Origin: Kitasatospora cheerisanensis KCTC 2395
GTDB lineage: Bacteria; Actinomycetota; Actinomycetes; Streptomycetales; Streptomycetaceae
DNA length: 64,000 bases
NCBI RefSeq assembly: GCF_000696185.1
Contig: NZ_KK853997.1
Coordinates: 5,007,602 to 5,071,601 of the forward strand
Reading direction: 5' to 3'
This document shows, one piece after another, positions 8,872-16,439 of this stretch. The notes under the pieces are model-generated. The model searched no databases and was not told the DNA's origin. It saw nothing but the letters and a program-made list of their open reading frames with translations. Numbering within the stretch: the stretch's first letter is position 1; every line of letters begins with the position of its first letter. The translations under genes and the position numbers were made by a program.

Positions 8872-9813
8872 ATGGACGAGTTGAGCAGCGCCCCTGACAC
8901 CAAGCACCTCGTGCTGGCCCGCGCCGGGGTGGACCGGGCGGCGCACCGCCGGCTCGACGAGCCCTGGCTGGCCGCCGCCTGGAGCCACCCCACCACCAAG
9001 GTGCTGCCGATCGCCGGCGGCGAGGCGTTCGTGGTGGACGCCGGGGGCGGCACCGAACTGGTGCTGCTGCCCTCCTTCGAGGCCCCGGAGAGCGGCTCCC
9101 GCTACTTCCTGGGCACCGACGAGGACGGCGTCCACTACTTCGCGCTGGACTGCGAGTCGCTGCCCGGCCGGCTGGACGGCGACGCCCGCCCGGCCGGCCT
9201 GCGCGAGGTCGGCGGCTCGCTCTCCGACCGGGACGCCGGCCTGCTGGTGCACGCCGTCGCCCTGGAGCACTGGCACCGGCTGCACACCTTCTGCTCGCGC
9301 TGCGGCCACCGCACCGAGAAGGCCGGGGCCGGGCACCTGCGCCGCTGCACCTCCTGCGCGGCCGAGCACTACCCGCGCACCGACCCGGCGGTGATCATGC
9401 TGATCACCGACAGCGAGGACCGCTGCCTGCTGGGCCGCCAGGCGCTGTGGCCGGAGGGCCGCTGGTCGACGCTGGCCGGCTTCGTCGAGCCCGGCGAGTC
9501 GATCGAGCAGGCGGTCGGCCGCGAGGTGCTGGAGGAGGCGGGCGTCCGGGTCGCCGAGGTCGAGTACGTGGCCAGCCAGCCCTGGCCGTTCCCGTCCAGC
9601 CTGATGCTCGGCTTCCTCGGTCGGGCGCACCCCGACGGCACCGGCATCACCGTGGACGGCGAGGAGCTGTCCGAGGCCCGTTGGTTCTCCCGGGAGGAAC
9701 TCCGGGCCGGCATGGAGGCCGGCGAGATCCTGCCGCCGTCCGGCATCTCGATCGCCCGCCACCTGGTGGAACTCTGGTACGGCGAACCGCTGCCGGCGGC
9801 CGCCCGCTGGTAG
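8872..9813 (+). CDS. nudC: NAD(+) diphosphatase NudC
   Basis: About 313 residues. A four-Cys zinc ribbon (CSRCG from residue ~141, then CTSC) precedes a Nudix box (from residue ~203, GFVEPGESIEQA onward with the REVLEE core). The NudC signature SQPWPFP follows the box. The enzyme hydrolyses NAD(H) to NMN(H) and AMP and can remove NAD caps from RNA. The zinc ribbon and the SQPWPFP stretch separate it from other Nudix enzymes. The start could instead be TTG 8881. A GC-rich terminator hairpin follows. Confidence 0.9.
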   Translation: MDELSSAPDTKHLVLARAGVDRAAHRRLDEPWLAAAWSHPTTKVLPIAGGEAFVVDAGGGTELVLLPSFEAPESGSRYFLGTDEDGVHYFALDCESLPGRLDGDARPAGLREVGGSLSDRDAGLLVHAVALEHWHRLHTFCSRCGHRTEKAGAGHLRRCTSCAAEHYPRTDPAVIMLITDSEDRCLLGRQALWPEGRWSTLAGFVEPGESIEQAVGREVLEEAGVRVAEVEYVASQPWPFPSSLMLGFLGRAHPDGTGITVDGEELSEARWFSREELRAGMEAGEILPPSGISIARHLVELWYGEPLPAAARW

Positions 9814-9820
9814 CGGACGC

Positions 9821-9862
9821 CACCGTGGGAGCGTGCGGAGCACTCCGCGCGCCCCCACGGTG
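9821..9862 (+). terminator. terminator after nudC
   Basis: CACCGTGGG (9821-9829) pairs with CCCACGGTG (9854-9862), enclosing an inner GTGCGGAG-type stem. There is no long T tract, as is usual at this GC content. Confidence 0.55.
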
Positions 9863-10005
9863 CTTCCGCCCGACGGGCGGGCCGGCCCGGCCCCGCACCG
9901 CCGACCGGAACCGTTCACGACCCTTCGACCGGATTCGCCGGGGTTTCCCGCACCGGCCCGCGACCGCGCTTCCCGGTTCGGCTGAAATGCCACGAAGGGC
10001 CTGAC

Positions 10006-10011
10006 TACATT
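10006..10011 (+). promoter_or_regulatory. -10 element of a leaderless GntR gene
   Basis: TACATT seven bases before the GTG at 10019, with no ribosome site between. The -35 is unclear (TGAAAT at 9983-9988, 17-base spacing, is the best candidate). Confidence 0.4.
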
Positions 10012-10018
10012 CGCTCGC

Positions 10019-10798
10019 GTGACGATCCCCCGCGCCGACGCGAACCCGCCCAAGTACCAGCGCCTCGCCGCCGACCTGCGCCGCCGCATCGACTCCGGCG
10101 AATGGGAGGACGGCGGCCGGCTCCCGGTCGAGAACGAACTGGAGACGCAGTACGGGGTGGCCCGCAACACCGTCCGCCTCGCCGTCGACGTCCTGGTCAA
10201 CGAGGGCCGGGTGGTGCGCGTCCAGGGCAAGGGCACCTACCTGCGCCGGCGCGCCCGCCACGACCACCGGGTCCACGGCCGGCCGCAGCGCCGCGGCGCC
10301 CTGCCCGCCGGCGGCGAGACCTACGCCGCCGAGGCCCGGGCCGCCGGGGTCGACCTCACCGTCGAGTACGAGGTCTGGGCCGTCCGCGCCCGCCGCGACA
10401 TCGCCGCCTGGCTCGGACTCCAGCCCGAGGACAGCGTCATGATGCGCCGCCAGCTCTGCCGGATCGCCCAGGAGCCCTACGCCATCGAGGACAGCCACTA
10501 CCGGCCCGGACTGGCCGCCGACACCCCGCTGATGCAGGACCTGCCCGCCCCCGGCGGCGACGAACGGACGCTGGCCGCCCTCGGCCGCGTCGAGACCGCC
10601 GCCACCGACCACCTCACCGCCCGGATGCCCGACCCCGCCGAAGCCGCCTGGTTCGGCCTCGGCCCCGGCGTCCCGCTGCTGGTCAACACCCGCGTCACCC
10701 GCGACCGGCGCGGCCCGATCCGGGTGGTCGAGACCCGCTACGCCGCCGACCGGGCCCGCCTGCTCTACGAACTCGGCGACCCGGCCCCGACCGACTGA
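10019..10798 (+). CDS. GntR family regulator (HutC/UTRA-type)
   Basis: 259 residues. An N-terminal GntR winged helix (~10-80) includes LPVENELETQYGVARNTVRL and the RVVRVQGKGTYL wing. The C-terminal half has the UTRA effector fold pattern (IAQEPYAIEDSHYRPGL, then GVPLLVNTRVTRDRRGPIR). The ligand is unknown. It is monocistronic, between a terminator and the convergent mycoredoxin gene. It is not DasR, which is encoded at 56.7 kb. Confidence 0.88.
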   Translation: MTIPRADANPPKYQRLAADLRRRIDSGEWEDGGRLPVENELETQYGVARNTVRLAVDVLVNEGRVVRVQGKGTYLRRRARHDHRVHGRPQRRGALPAGGETYAAEARAAGVDLTVEYEVWAVRARRDIAAWLGLQPEDSVMMRRQLCRIAQEPYAIEDSHYRPGLAADTPLMQDLPAPGGDERTLAALGRVETAATDHLTARMPDPAEAAWFGLGPGVPLLVNTRVTRDRRGPIRVVETRYAADRARLLYELGDPAPTD

Positions 10799-10840
10799 AT
10801 CGGACGGGGCCGGGCCGCCGGCGGAGCACGTACGCCCGGA

Positions 10841-11092
10841 TCAGACCAGCGCGGCCTGGACCTGGCGCAGGCTCGGGTTGGTCATCACGCTCTGCTCGCC
10901 GGACGCGCCGACCACCACGACCGTCGGCACCGTCTGGTTGCCGTCGTTCACCGACTCCACGTAGGACGCCGACGCCGGGTCCTGCTCGATGTTGATCTCG
11001 GTGTACGCGATGCCCTCGCGGTCCAGCTGGCTCTTGAGGCGGTTGCAGTAGCCGCACCAGGTCGTGCTGTACATCGTGACGGTGCCGGACAT
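10841..11092 (-). CDS. mycoredoxin / glutaredoxin-like protein
   Basis: 83 residues with a thioredoxin fold and a C-x-x-C site WCGYC (Cys13, Cys16) right after the first strand. A TVPTVVV cis-Pro loop sits at ~54-60. Mycoredoxin-1 uses this site to reduce mycothiol mixed disulfides, which fits an actinobacterium. AAGGAG precedes the ATG. A SigR-type promoter upstream places it in the thiol-stress regulon. Confidence 0.9.
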   Translation of the reverse strand: MSGTVTMYSTTWCGYCNRLKSQLDREGIAYTEINIEQDPASASYVESVNDGNQTVPTVVVVGASGEQSVMTNPSLRQVQAALV

Positions 11093-11141
11093 GGTGAGGG
11101 ACTCCTTCGGTCGACGGACGGGGCGTACAGCCCACGGATCA

Positions 11142-11167
11142 AACGTCCGACGGGCCGCTCCCATTCC
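11142..11167 (-). promoter_or_regulatory. SigR-type promoter of the mycoredoxin gene
   Basis: On the minus strand GGAAT (11167-11163) is followed after exactly 18 bases by GTT (11144-11142). This matches the SigR consensus GGAAT-N18-GTT. The leader is about 40 bases long. Confidence 0.75.
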
Positions 11168-11209
11168 GGGACGGACAACAGTGGGACGATCCGATCATCC
11201 GGGCCGGGC

Positions 11210-11218
11210 TGTGGACAA
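11210..11218. promoter_or_regulatory. single DnaA-box-like 9-mer
   Basis: TGTGGACAA, the reverse complement of TTGTCCACA, the preferred Streptomyces DnaA box. It lies in the divergent mycoredoxin/uvrD2 gap. Confidence 0.4.
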
Positions 11219-11258
11219 CACCGCGGGAGTGTCCGGCGCGCCTGCGAGGATGGAAGAC

Positions 11259-13544
11259 ATGCAGGATGACCTCCCCGGCCTCGGCGCCCCCAGCCCGCAG
11301 TACGACGACGGCGCCTTCGCCCCCCTCGGGGCGGACGCCGTGCTGGCCGGGCTCGACCCCGAACAGCGCGCCGTCGCCACCGCCCTGCACGGCCCGGTCT
11401 GCGTGCTGGCCGGCGCCGGCACCGGCAAGACCCGCGCCATCACCCACCGGATCGCCTACGGCGTCCGCAGCGGCGTCTACCACCCGGCCCAGGTCCTCGC
11501 CGTCACCTTCACCGCCCGCGCCGCCGGCGAGATGCGCGGCCGGCTCCGCCAGCTCGGCGCCGAGGGCGTCCAGGCCCGCACCTTCCACGCCGCCGCCCTG
11601 CGCCAGCTCCAGTACTTCTGGCCGCGCGCCGTCGGCGGCGACGTCCCCCGCCTGCTGGAGCGCAAGGTCCAGCTGGTCGCCGAGGCGGCCGGCCGCAGCG
11701 GCCTGCGCGTCCAGCGCACCGAACTGCGCGACCTGACCGCCGAGGTCGAGTGGGCCAAGGTCACCCAGGTCGTCCCCGACGACTACCCCGCCGCCGTCGC
11801 CAAGTCCGCCCGCGAGGCCCCGCGCGACCCGGCCGAGATCGCCCGGGTCTACGCCACCTACGAGCGCACCAAGCAGGAGCGCGGCCTGATCGACTTCGAG
11901 GACGTCCTCCTGCTCACCGCCGCCATCCTGGAGGACCGCCCGGAGATCGCCGAACGCGTCCGCTCCCAGTACCGCCACTTCACCGTCGACGAGTACCAGG
12001 ACGTCTCCCCGCTCCAGCAGCGCCTGCTGGACCAGTGGACCGGCGGCGACGGCGGCGCCAGCCTCTGCGTGGTCGGCGACGCCAGCCAGACCATCTACTC
12101 CTTCACCGGCGCCACCCCCGACTACCTGCTGAACTTCCGCCAGCGCCACCCCGACGCGACGCTGGTCAAGCTGGTCCGCGACTACCGCTCCACCCCCCAG
12201 GTGGTGCACCTCGCCAACGGCCTGCTCTCCCAGGCCCGCGGCCAGGCCGCCCAGCACCGCCTGGAACTGGTCTCCCAGCGCGAGGCCGGCCCCGAGCCGG
12301 CCTACCGGGAGTACCCGGACGAGCCCACCGAGGCCGAGTCCACCGCCCGCCTGATCCGCGACCTGCTCGGCACCGGCGTCCGGGCCAGCGAGATCGCCGT
12401 GCTGTTCCGCACCAACAGCCAGTCCGAGGTGTACGAGCAGGCCCTCGCCGACCTCGGCATCTCCTACCAGCTCAAGGGCGCCGAGCGGTTCTTCGAACGT
12501 CCCGAGGTCCGCGAGGCCGGCGTGCTGCTCAAGGGCGCCGCCCGCGCCGCGGACGACCCGCTCACCGCCGGCGCGCCCGACCTCGCCGCCCAGGTCCGCG
12601 CGGTGCTCGCCACCCGCGGCTTCTCCGCCACCGCCCCGGCCGGCTCCGGCGCGGTCCGCGAGCGCTGGGAGTCGCTGAACGCCCTGGTGCGCCTCGCCGA
12701 GGAGTTCGAGACCGCCCGCCGCGCCGCCGGCGAAACCGCCGACCTGGCCGCCTACGTCGCCGAACTCGACGCCCGGGCCGCCGCCCAGCACGCCCCCGCC
12801 GTCGAGGGCGTCACGCTGGCCTCGCTGCACGCCGCCAAGGGTCTGGAGTGGGACGCGGTCTTCCTGGTCGGCCTCACCGAGGGCACGCTGCCGATCATCT
12901 ACGCCAAGACCGACGAGCAGATCGAGGAGGAGCGCCGGCTGCTGTACGTCGGCGTCACCCGGGCCCGGCGCTTCCTCACCCTCTCCTGGTCGCTGTCGCG
13001 CTCCCCGGGCGGCCGCGCCTCCCGCAAGCCCACCCGCTTCCTGGACGGCCTGCGCCCCGGCTCCTCCGGCCCCGGCGCGCGCACCCGCGGCGGGCGCGGC
13101 GGCGTCGAGCCGGGCGCGGAGCGCTCCGCCGCGCGCCGGGTGCGCGGCCCCGTCAAGTGCCGGGTCTGCGACCGCACCCTGACCGACGCCGTCGAGCGCA
13201 AGCTCCGCCGCTGCGAGGGCTGCCCGTCCACCATGGACGAGGCGCTGTACGAGCGGCTGCGCGAGTGGCGCTCGGCCAACGCCAAGGAGCAGGGCGTGCC
13301 GGCCTACGTGGTGTTCACCGACGCCACCCTGACGGCCATCGCGGAGGACGTGCCGGGCAGCCTCGCCGAGCTCTCCCGGATCTCCGGAGTGGGCGCCATG
13401 AAGCTGGACAAGTACGGCTCCGACGTGCTCTTGTTGTGTGCGGGGGAGAGTCCGGAGCTCGTGGGGGAGACCGACGGGGAGCCGGTGCAGGACTCGCCCG
13501 GGGACGAGGCCGGGAACCAGGCCGAGAACTCGCCGGAAAAATAG
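11259..13544 (+). CDS. uvrD2: UvrD2-type superfamily I DNA helicase
   Basis: 761 residues. Walker A is AGAGTGKT (residues 51-58) and motif II is DEYQD (~244-248). YSFTGATPDY and the late SLHAAKGLEWDAVF and YVGVTRAR motifs complete the SF1A helicase. The C-terminus has a C-x2-C / C-x2-C zinc motif starting at Cys634 and an HRDC domain (~665-745). That tail marks UvrD2 of actinobacteria rather than UvrD1/PcrA. It unwinds DNA 3'-5' in repair. Start chosen at ATG 11259 with GAGGA eight bases upstream; ATG 11250 is also possible. The last ~30 codons are acidic and lower in GC. Confidence 0.92.
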   Translation: MQDDLPGLGAPSPQYDDGAFAPLGADAVLAGLDPEQRAVATALHGPVCVLAGAGTGKTRAITHRIAYGVRSGVYHPAQVLAVTFTARAAGEMRGRLRQLGAEGVQARTFHAAALRQLQYFWPRAVGGDVPRLLERKVQLVAEAAGRSGLRVQRTELRDLTAEVEWAKVTQVVPDDYPAAVAKSAREAPRDPAEIARVYATYERTKQERGLIDFEDVLLLTAAILEDRPEIAERVRSQYRHFTVDEYQDVSPLQQRLLDQWTGGDGGASLCVVGDASQTIYSFTGATPDYLLNFRQRHPDATLVKLVRDYRSTPQVVHLANGLLSQARGQAAQHRLELVSQREAGPEPAYREYPDEPTEAESTARLIRDLLGTGVRASEIAVLFRTNSQSEVYEQALADLGISYQLKGAERFFERPEVREAGVLLKGAARAADDPLTAGAPDLAAQVRAVLATRGFSATAPAGSGAVRERWESLNALVRLAEEFETARRAAGETADLAAYVAELDARAAAQHAPAVEGVTLASLHAAKGLEWDAVFLVGLTEGTLPIIYAKTDEQIEEERRLLYVGVTRARRFLTLSWSLSRSPGGRASRKPTRFLDGLRPGSSGPGARTRGGRGGVEPGAERSAARRVRGPVKCRVCDRTLTDAVERKLRRCEGCPSTMDEALYERLREWRSANAKEQGVPAYVVFTDATLTAIAEDVPGSLAELSRISGVGAMKLDKYGSDVLLLCAGESPELVGETDGEPVQDSPGDEAGNQAENSPEK

Positions 13545-13575
13545 TTTGCGCGCCGCATGTACGGCGCAATAGCCT
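13541..13575 (+). promoter_or_regulatory. candidate promoter of the wblC leader transcript
   Basis: An A-rich stretch (GGAAAAATAG, ends 13544) abuts TTGCGC (13546-13551). TAGCCT (13570-13575) follows after 18 bases. An A/T block directly upstream of the -35 is the hallmark of WhiB7-dependent promoters. It overlaps an imperfect inverted repeat (TTGC...GCAA, 13546-13569). Starting here, the mRNA before wblC would be ~800 bases. Confidence 0.4.
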
Positions 13576-13703
13576 GCCGGAGCGGTCAAGGGGACGAGAC
13601 CGCAACGCTCGCAGAGGGCTTGTTTCTGCGTGCGCTGACCATCAACCAGATATCGGAGCCCGGGGGACTGGGCACCGCGAGACGCCGAGAGGAGGCGAGT
13701 TCA

Positions 13704-14123
13704 GTGTCGACGAAGACGATCACCAAAATGACCGACCCGATGTCCACCCTCGCCATGCCCGCGCGCGTCCTCGTGCCGGGTCTGGGTCTCGACGTGGCCG
13801 GCGGCAACGCCGGAGTCCTGCTGGTTGCCGAGCACTGCCTTGTCAGTGGTCGTGGCAATGCTGAGGGCACCCGTGTCGAGGCGGGTTCGTCCCGTGACTG
13901 GGCCATGTTTGTCGACGGCGGTTCGCTGTCCGACGAGCGACCGACCCAGGCACCGAAGGCAGTAGCAGCAGAAGCGGCCCATGGTCGCTATGCGGCGGTC
14001 ATCGGTGCCGGAGTCGAGCAGAAGCAGCAGCAGATCATTCTGGCCACGGCCGCCGTTCGCGGCGCCGATGCCGTCCGGAAGCAGGCTTTCCGCGGGCCTG
14101 GACCCTGGAGCGAACGACCCTGA
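13704..14123 (+). CDS. unrecognised 139-residue protein in the wblC upstream region
   Basis: I do not recognise this protein. GTG 13704 has a good GAGGAGG site ~9 bases upstream. The product has a Gly/Val-rich segment (LVPGLGLDVAGGNAGVLLVA), then polar and Ala-rich stretches, and ends in GPGPWSERP. Third-position GC is lower than in neighbours (many ggt, cgt, gca, gtt codons). It stops just before the hairpins that precede wblC, so its translation could influence them. It may be a genuine small protein or a long leader ORF. Confidence 0.45.
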   Translation: MSTKTITKMTDPMSTLAMPARVLVPGLGLDVAGGNAGVLLVAEHCLVSGRGNAEGTRVEAGSSRDWAMFVDGGSLSDERPTQAPKAVAAEAAHGRYAAVIGAGVEQKQQQIILATAAVRGADAVRKQAFRGPGPWSERP

Positions 14124-14153
14124 CGCAACCCGTCAGTGGCGGTGCCTCCAGGG
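14103..14153 (+). promoter_or_regulatory. alternative (antiterminator-like) stem in the wblC leader
   Basis: CCCTGGAG (14103-14110) can pair with CTCCAGGG (14146-14153), enclosing a CTGACG/CGTCAG hairpin (14120-14136). Its 3' arm shares three bases with the start of the terminator stem, so the two structures compete. The stop codon of the upstream ORF (14123) lies inside it. Confidence 0.45.
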
Positions 14154-14197
14154 CCGCGGAAACCCAGCAACCGGGTTCCGCGGCCCTTCTGTTTTGT
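14151..14197 (+). terminator. intrinsic terminator/attenuator in the wblC leader
   Basis: GGGCCGCGGAAACCC (14151-14165) pairs with GGGTTCCGCGGCCC (14173-14186), with one bulged A. TTCTGTTTTGT follows directly. This is the most T-rich terminator tail in the window and lies ~190 bases before wblC. Ribosome-mediated attenuation in whiB7/wblC leaders is established; this is the likely element here. Confidence 0.8.
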
Positions 14198-14385
14198 CCG
14201 GTACGCAAGACCCACCCAGGCCCCACGGGGCCTCCGGCCGAACTCGAACAACGAGCCCGGCCGGATCCACCAAGAAGACGAGGAAGACGCCCAAAGTGTC
14301 CACGGTCATCACGCCGCCGCCCCTCCCGTCCGTACCCGACAAGACCATCAAGGCCGACCAGGCCGACCCCCCGGAGGTAACACTC

Positions 14386-14661
14386 ATGCAGCTCACCGCC
14401 ATCGACGAGGCCGACTCGCTCGGGCAGGCCATCCCGTGCCGGGCCTTCGACCCGGAGGTCTTCTTCGCGGAGACGCCCGCCGACGTCGAGTACGCCAAGT
14501 CGCTGTGTGGCACCTGCCCCGTCAAGGCCGCCTGCCTCACCGGCGCGCTCGAGCGCCGCGAGCCCTGGGGCGTCTGGGGCGGCGAGCTCTTCGTCCAGGG
14601 CGTCGTCGTCGCCCGCAAGCGCCCCCGTGGCCGTCCGCGCAAGACCGAGGTCATGGCGTGA
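14386..14661 (+). CDS. wblC: WhiB7/WblC antibiotic-response transcription factor
   Basis: 91 residues. Four iron-sulphur Cys residues (18, 41, 44, 50; C-x22-C-x2-C-x5-C) bind a 4Fe-4S cluster. The GVWGG turn is at 62-66 and a C-terminal AT-hook RGRPRK at 81-86. The AT-hook tail with this Cys spacing identifies WhiB7, which binds the principal sigma factor and activates intrinsic resistance genes on ribosome stress. The start is fixed by GGAGGT seven bases before ATG 14386. Position next to uvrD2 agrees with S. coelicolor. The leader has an attenuator. Confidence 0.93.
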   Translation: MQLTAIDEADSLGQAIPCRAFDPEVFFAETPADVEYAKSLCGTCPVKAACLTGALERREPWGVWGGELFVQGVVVARKRPRGRPRKTEVMA

Positions 14662-14821
14662 ACCCCGCAGCCATGTCCCGCACCGCATCCGCAGCCGTCC
14701 GCCGGGGAGAGCAGCCCCGCTGGACACCGCACTGCGCGACTCGGTACGCCTCGCGGCCGCCAAGGCCGACGCCGAACTGTCCCGTCCCTTCCCGACCACG
14801 CACCACGAGCAGGACCACCAC

Positions 14822-15067
14822 ATGAACCCCGCCGGCATCGATCCGACCGTCCGCTCCGAGCAGACCACCGAACTCCAGATCCAGAACAGGACCCTCGAGA
14901 TGAATCTCCTCCAAGAATCCCTGGCACGTGCGCATATGCAGGAACGCCTCCACGAGGCCGAGGAGCAACGCCTCGGCCTGCGGGTGCTGCGCGCGGACCG
15001 CCTGCGCCGCAAGGCCGAACGTGCCTCGATGCGCGCCCGCAAGGCCCTTGCCGTCGCCCTGATGTGA
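14822..15067 (+). CDS. small basic coiled-coil protein, function unknown
   Basis: 81 residues. I recognise no domain. Residues ~15-75 are one long charged helix with many Glu, Gln, Arg and Leu (LQESLARAHMQERLHEAEEQ, then RKAERASMRARKA), a probable coiled coil. AGGA lies six bases before ATG 14822. The frame is open further upstream, so a longer N-terminus cannot be excluded. It sits 160 bases after wblC on the same strand and may be cotranscribed. Confidence 0.6.
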   Translation: MNPAGIDPTVRSEQTTELQIQNRTLEMNLLQESLARAHMQERLHEAEEQRLGLRVLRADRLRRKAERASMRARKALAVALM

Positions 15068-15313
15068 CGGACGCTCCATCCCCGCCGGCCGGCCCCGCGC
15101 CCACGCCGGTGACCACCCCCTGAACGCCGATGGCCGACTCCCCGCCCGGGGAGCCGGCCATCGGCGCACTCCGGCCCGGCCGCCGCCGGGCCGGAGTTCC
15201 ACCGCCGGCCCGGACGTCGTCTGCCCGCCCGCGGCGAATCCATGCACCCGCCCCAACTCCGCCGGGCCGTACTGCCGTTCGGTGCTCGAACGGACCGTGC
15301 GAGGATGACCCGC

Positions 15314-16384
15314 ATGTGGTCCTCCCTCCCGCTCGGCGAGCGGCTGCGCGCAGAACTCGGCCCGCCGCGCAAGGCCCGTCGTCTGGTCAGCAGCCCGCGC
15401 TCCCGGGTCTGGCGGGCCGAACTCTCCGGCCGGCCGGTCGTGGTGAAGCAACTGGTCGACTCGCCCGGGGCCGACGACCGCTTCGCCCGCGAGACCGCCG
15501 CGCTGGCCCTGGCCGGCCTGGCCGGCCGCCCCGGCCGCCGGGTGGTGCCCGCCGTGCTCGGCAGCGACCCCGCCGCGCGCGTGCTGGTGCTCGAACGGCT
15601 GGAGGACCGCACCCCCGGCCCCGGCTGGCAGGTCGACTACGCCACCGCGCTGGCCGGGCTGCACGCCAGCGCCCCCGCCGACCTGGACGACCTCGCCGGA
15701 ACGGCGCCCGGCACCGCCCTGCCCGCCTGGACCGGGCCGACCGGGCGCGACCTCGGCTGCTTCCTCGCACTGGCCCGCACTCTCGACGTGCCCGCCCCAC
15801 CCGGCCTGCGCCCCGAGGCCGAGGCCCTGCTCGCCCGGCTGTCCGCCACCCCCGCCCGGCACGCCCTGCTGCACGGCGACCCCTGCCCCGGCAACGACCT
15901 GCACACCGCGGACGGCGTCCGGTTCGTCGACTTCGAGCAGTCCTCGCTCGGCCCCGGCGCGGCCGAGTTCGCCTACCTGCGGATCGGCTTCCCCACCTGC
16001 TGGTGCTCCACCGCCCCGCCCGCCGAGATCCTGGACGAGGCCGAGGCGGCCTACCGCACCGCCTGGCGCGCCGCCACCGGCACCGAGGCCGCGAGCGCCG
16101 CGGAACTCGCCGACGCCTGCGCCGGCTGGCTGCTGCGCGGCGACGCCCTCGTCCCCAAGGCCGAACGCGGCACCGCGGACCACCTGGCCCGGCTCTCCCA
16201 CGGGGACTGGACCTGGGGCACCGCCACCGCGCGCCGCCGCCTGCTGCACCGCGTCCGCGCCGTCGCCGCGCTCGCCGACGCGGACACCGCCCTCCCGCTG
16301 TTCGGCCGCTTCTGCGCGACCCTCGCCACCCGGATCCGCACCGCCTGGCCCGCCGCGAGCCCCCTCCCGGCCGAGCGCCCCTGA
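15314..16384 (+). CDS. aminoglycoside phosphotransferase-fold protein
   Basis: About 356 residues. It has a bilobal kinase-like fold: VVVKQL (Lys of the N-lobe), LLHGDPCPGNDLH (catalytic loop HGD-x4-N) and VRFVDFEQSS (metal-binding Asp). This is the APH/choline kinase pattern; the small-molecule substrate is unknown, and resistance should not be assumed. GAGGA eight bases upstream favours ATG 15314; ATG 15305 and 15242 are in frame. Confidence 0.82.
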   Translation: MWSSLPLGERLRAELGPPRKARRLVSSPRSRVWRAELSGRPVVVKQLVDSPGADDRFARETAALALAGLAGRPGRRVVPAVLGSDPAARVLVLERLEDRTPGPGWQVDYATALAGLHASAPADLDDLAGTAPGTALPAWTGPTGRDLGCFLALARTLDVPAPPGLRPEAEALLARLSATPARHALLHGDPCPGNDLHTADGVRFVDFEQSSLGPGAAEFAYLRIGFPTCWCSTAPPAEILDEAEAAYRTAWRAATGTEAASAAELADACAGWLLRGDALVPKAERGTADHLARLSHGDWTWGTATARRRLLHRVRAVAALADADTALPLFGRFCATLATRIRTAWPAASPLPAERP

Positions 16385-16439
16385 CGGGCCGTCCGGCCGG
16401 ACCGGGGGCGCCCGGCGGGCGTCGCCCGGGCCGGAGGAG

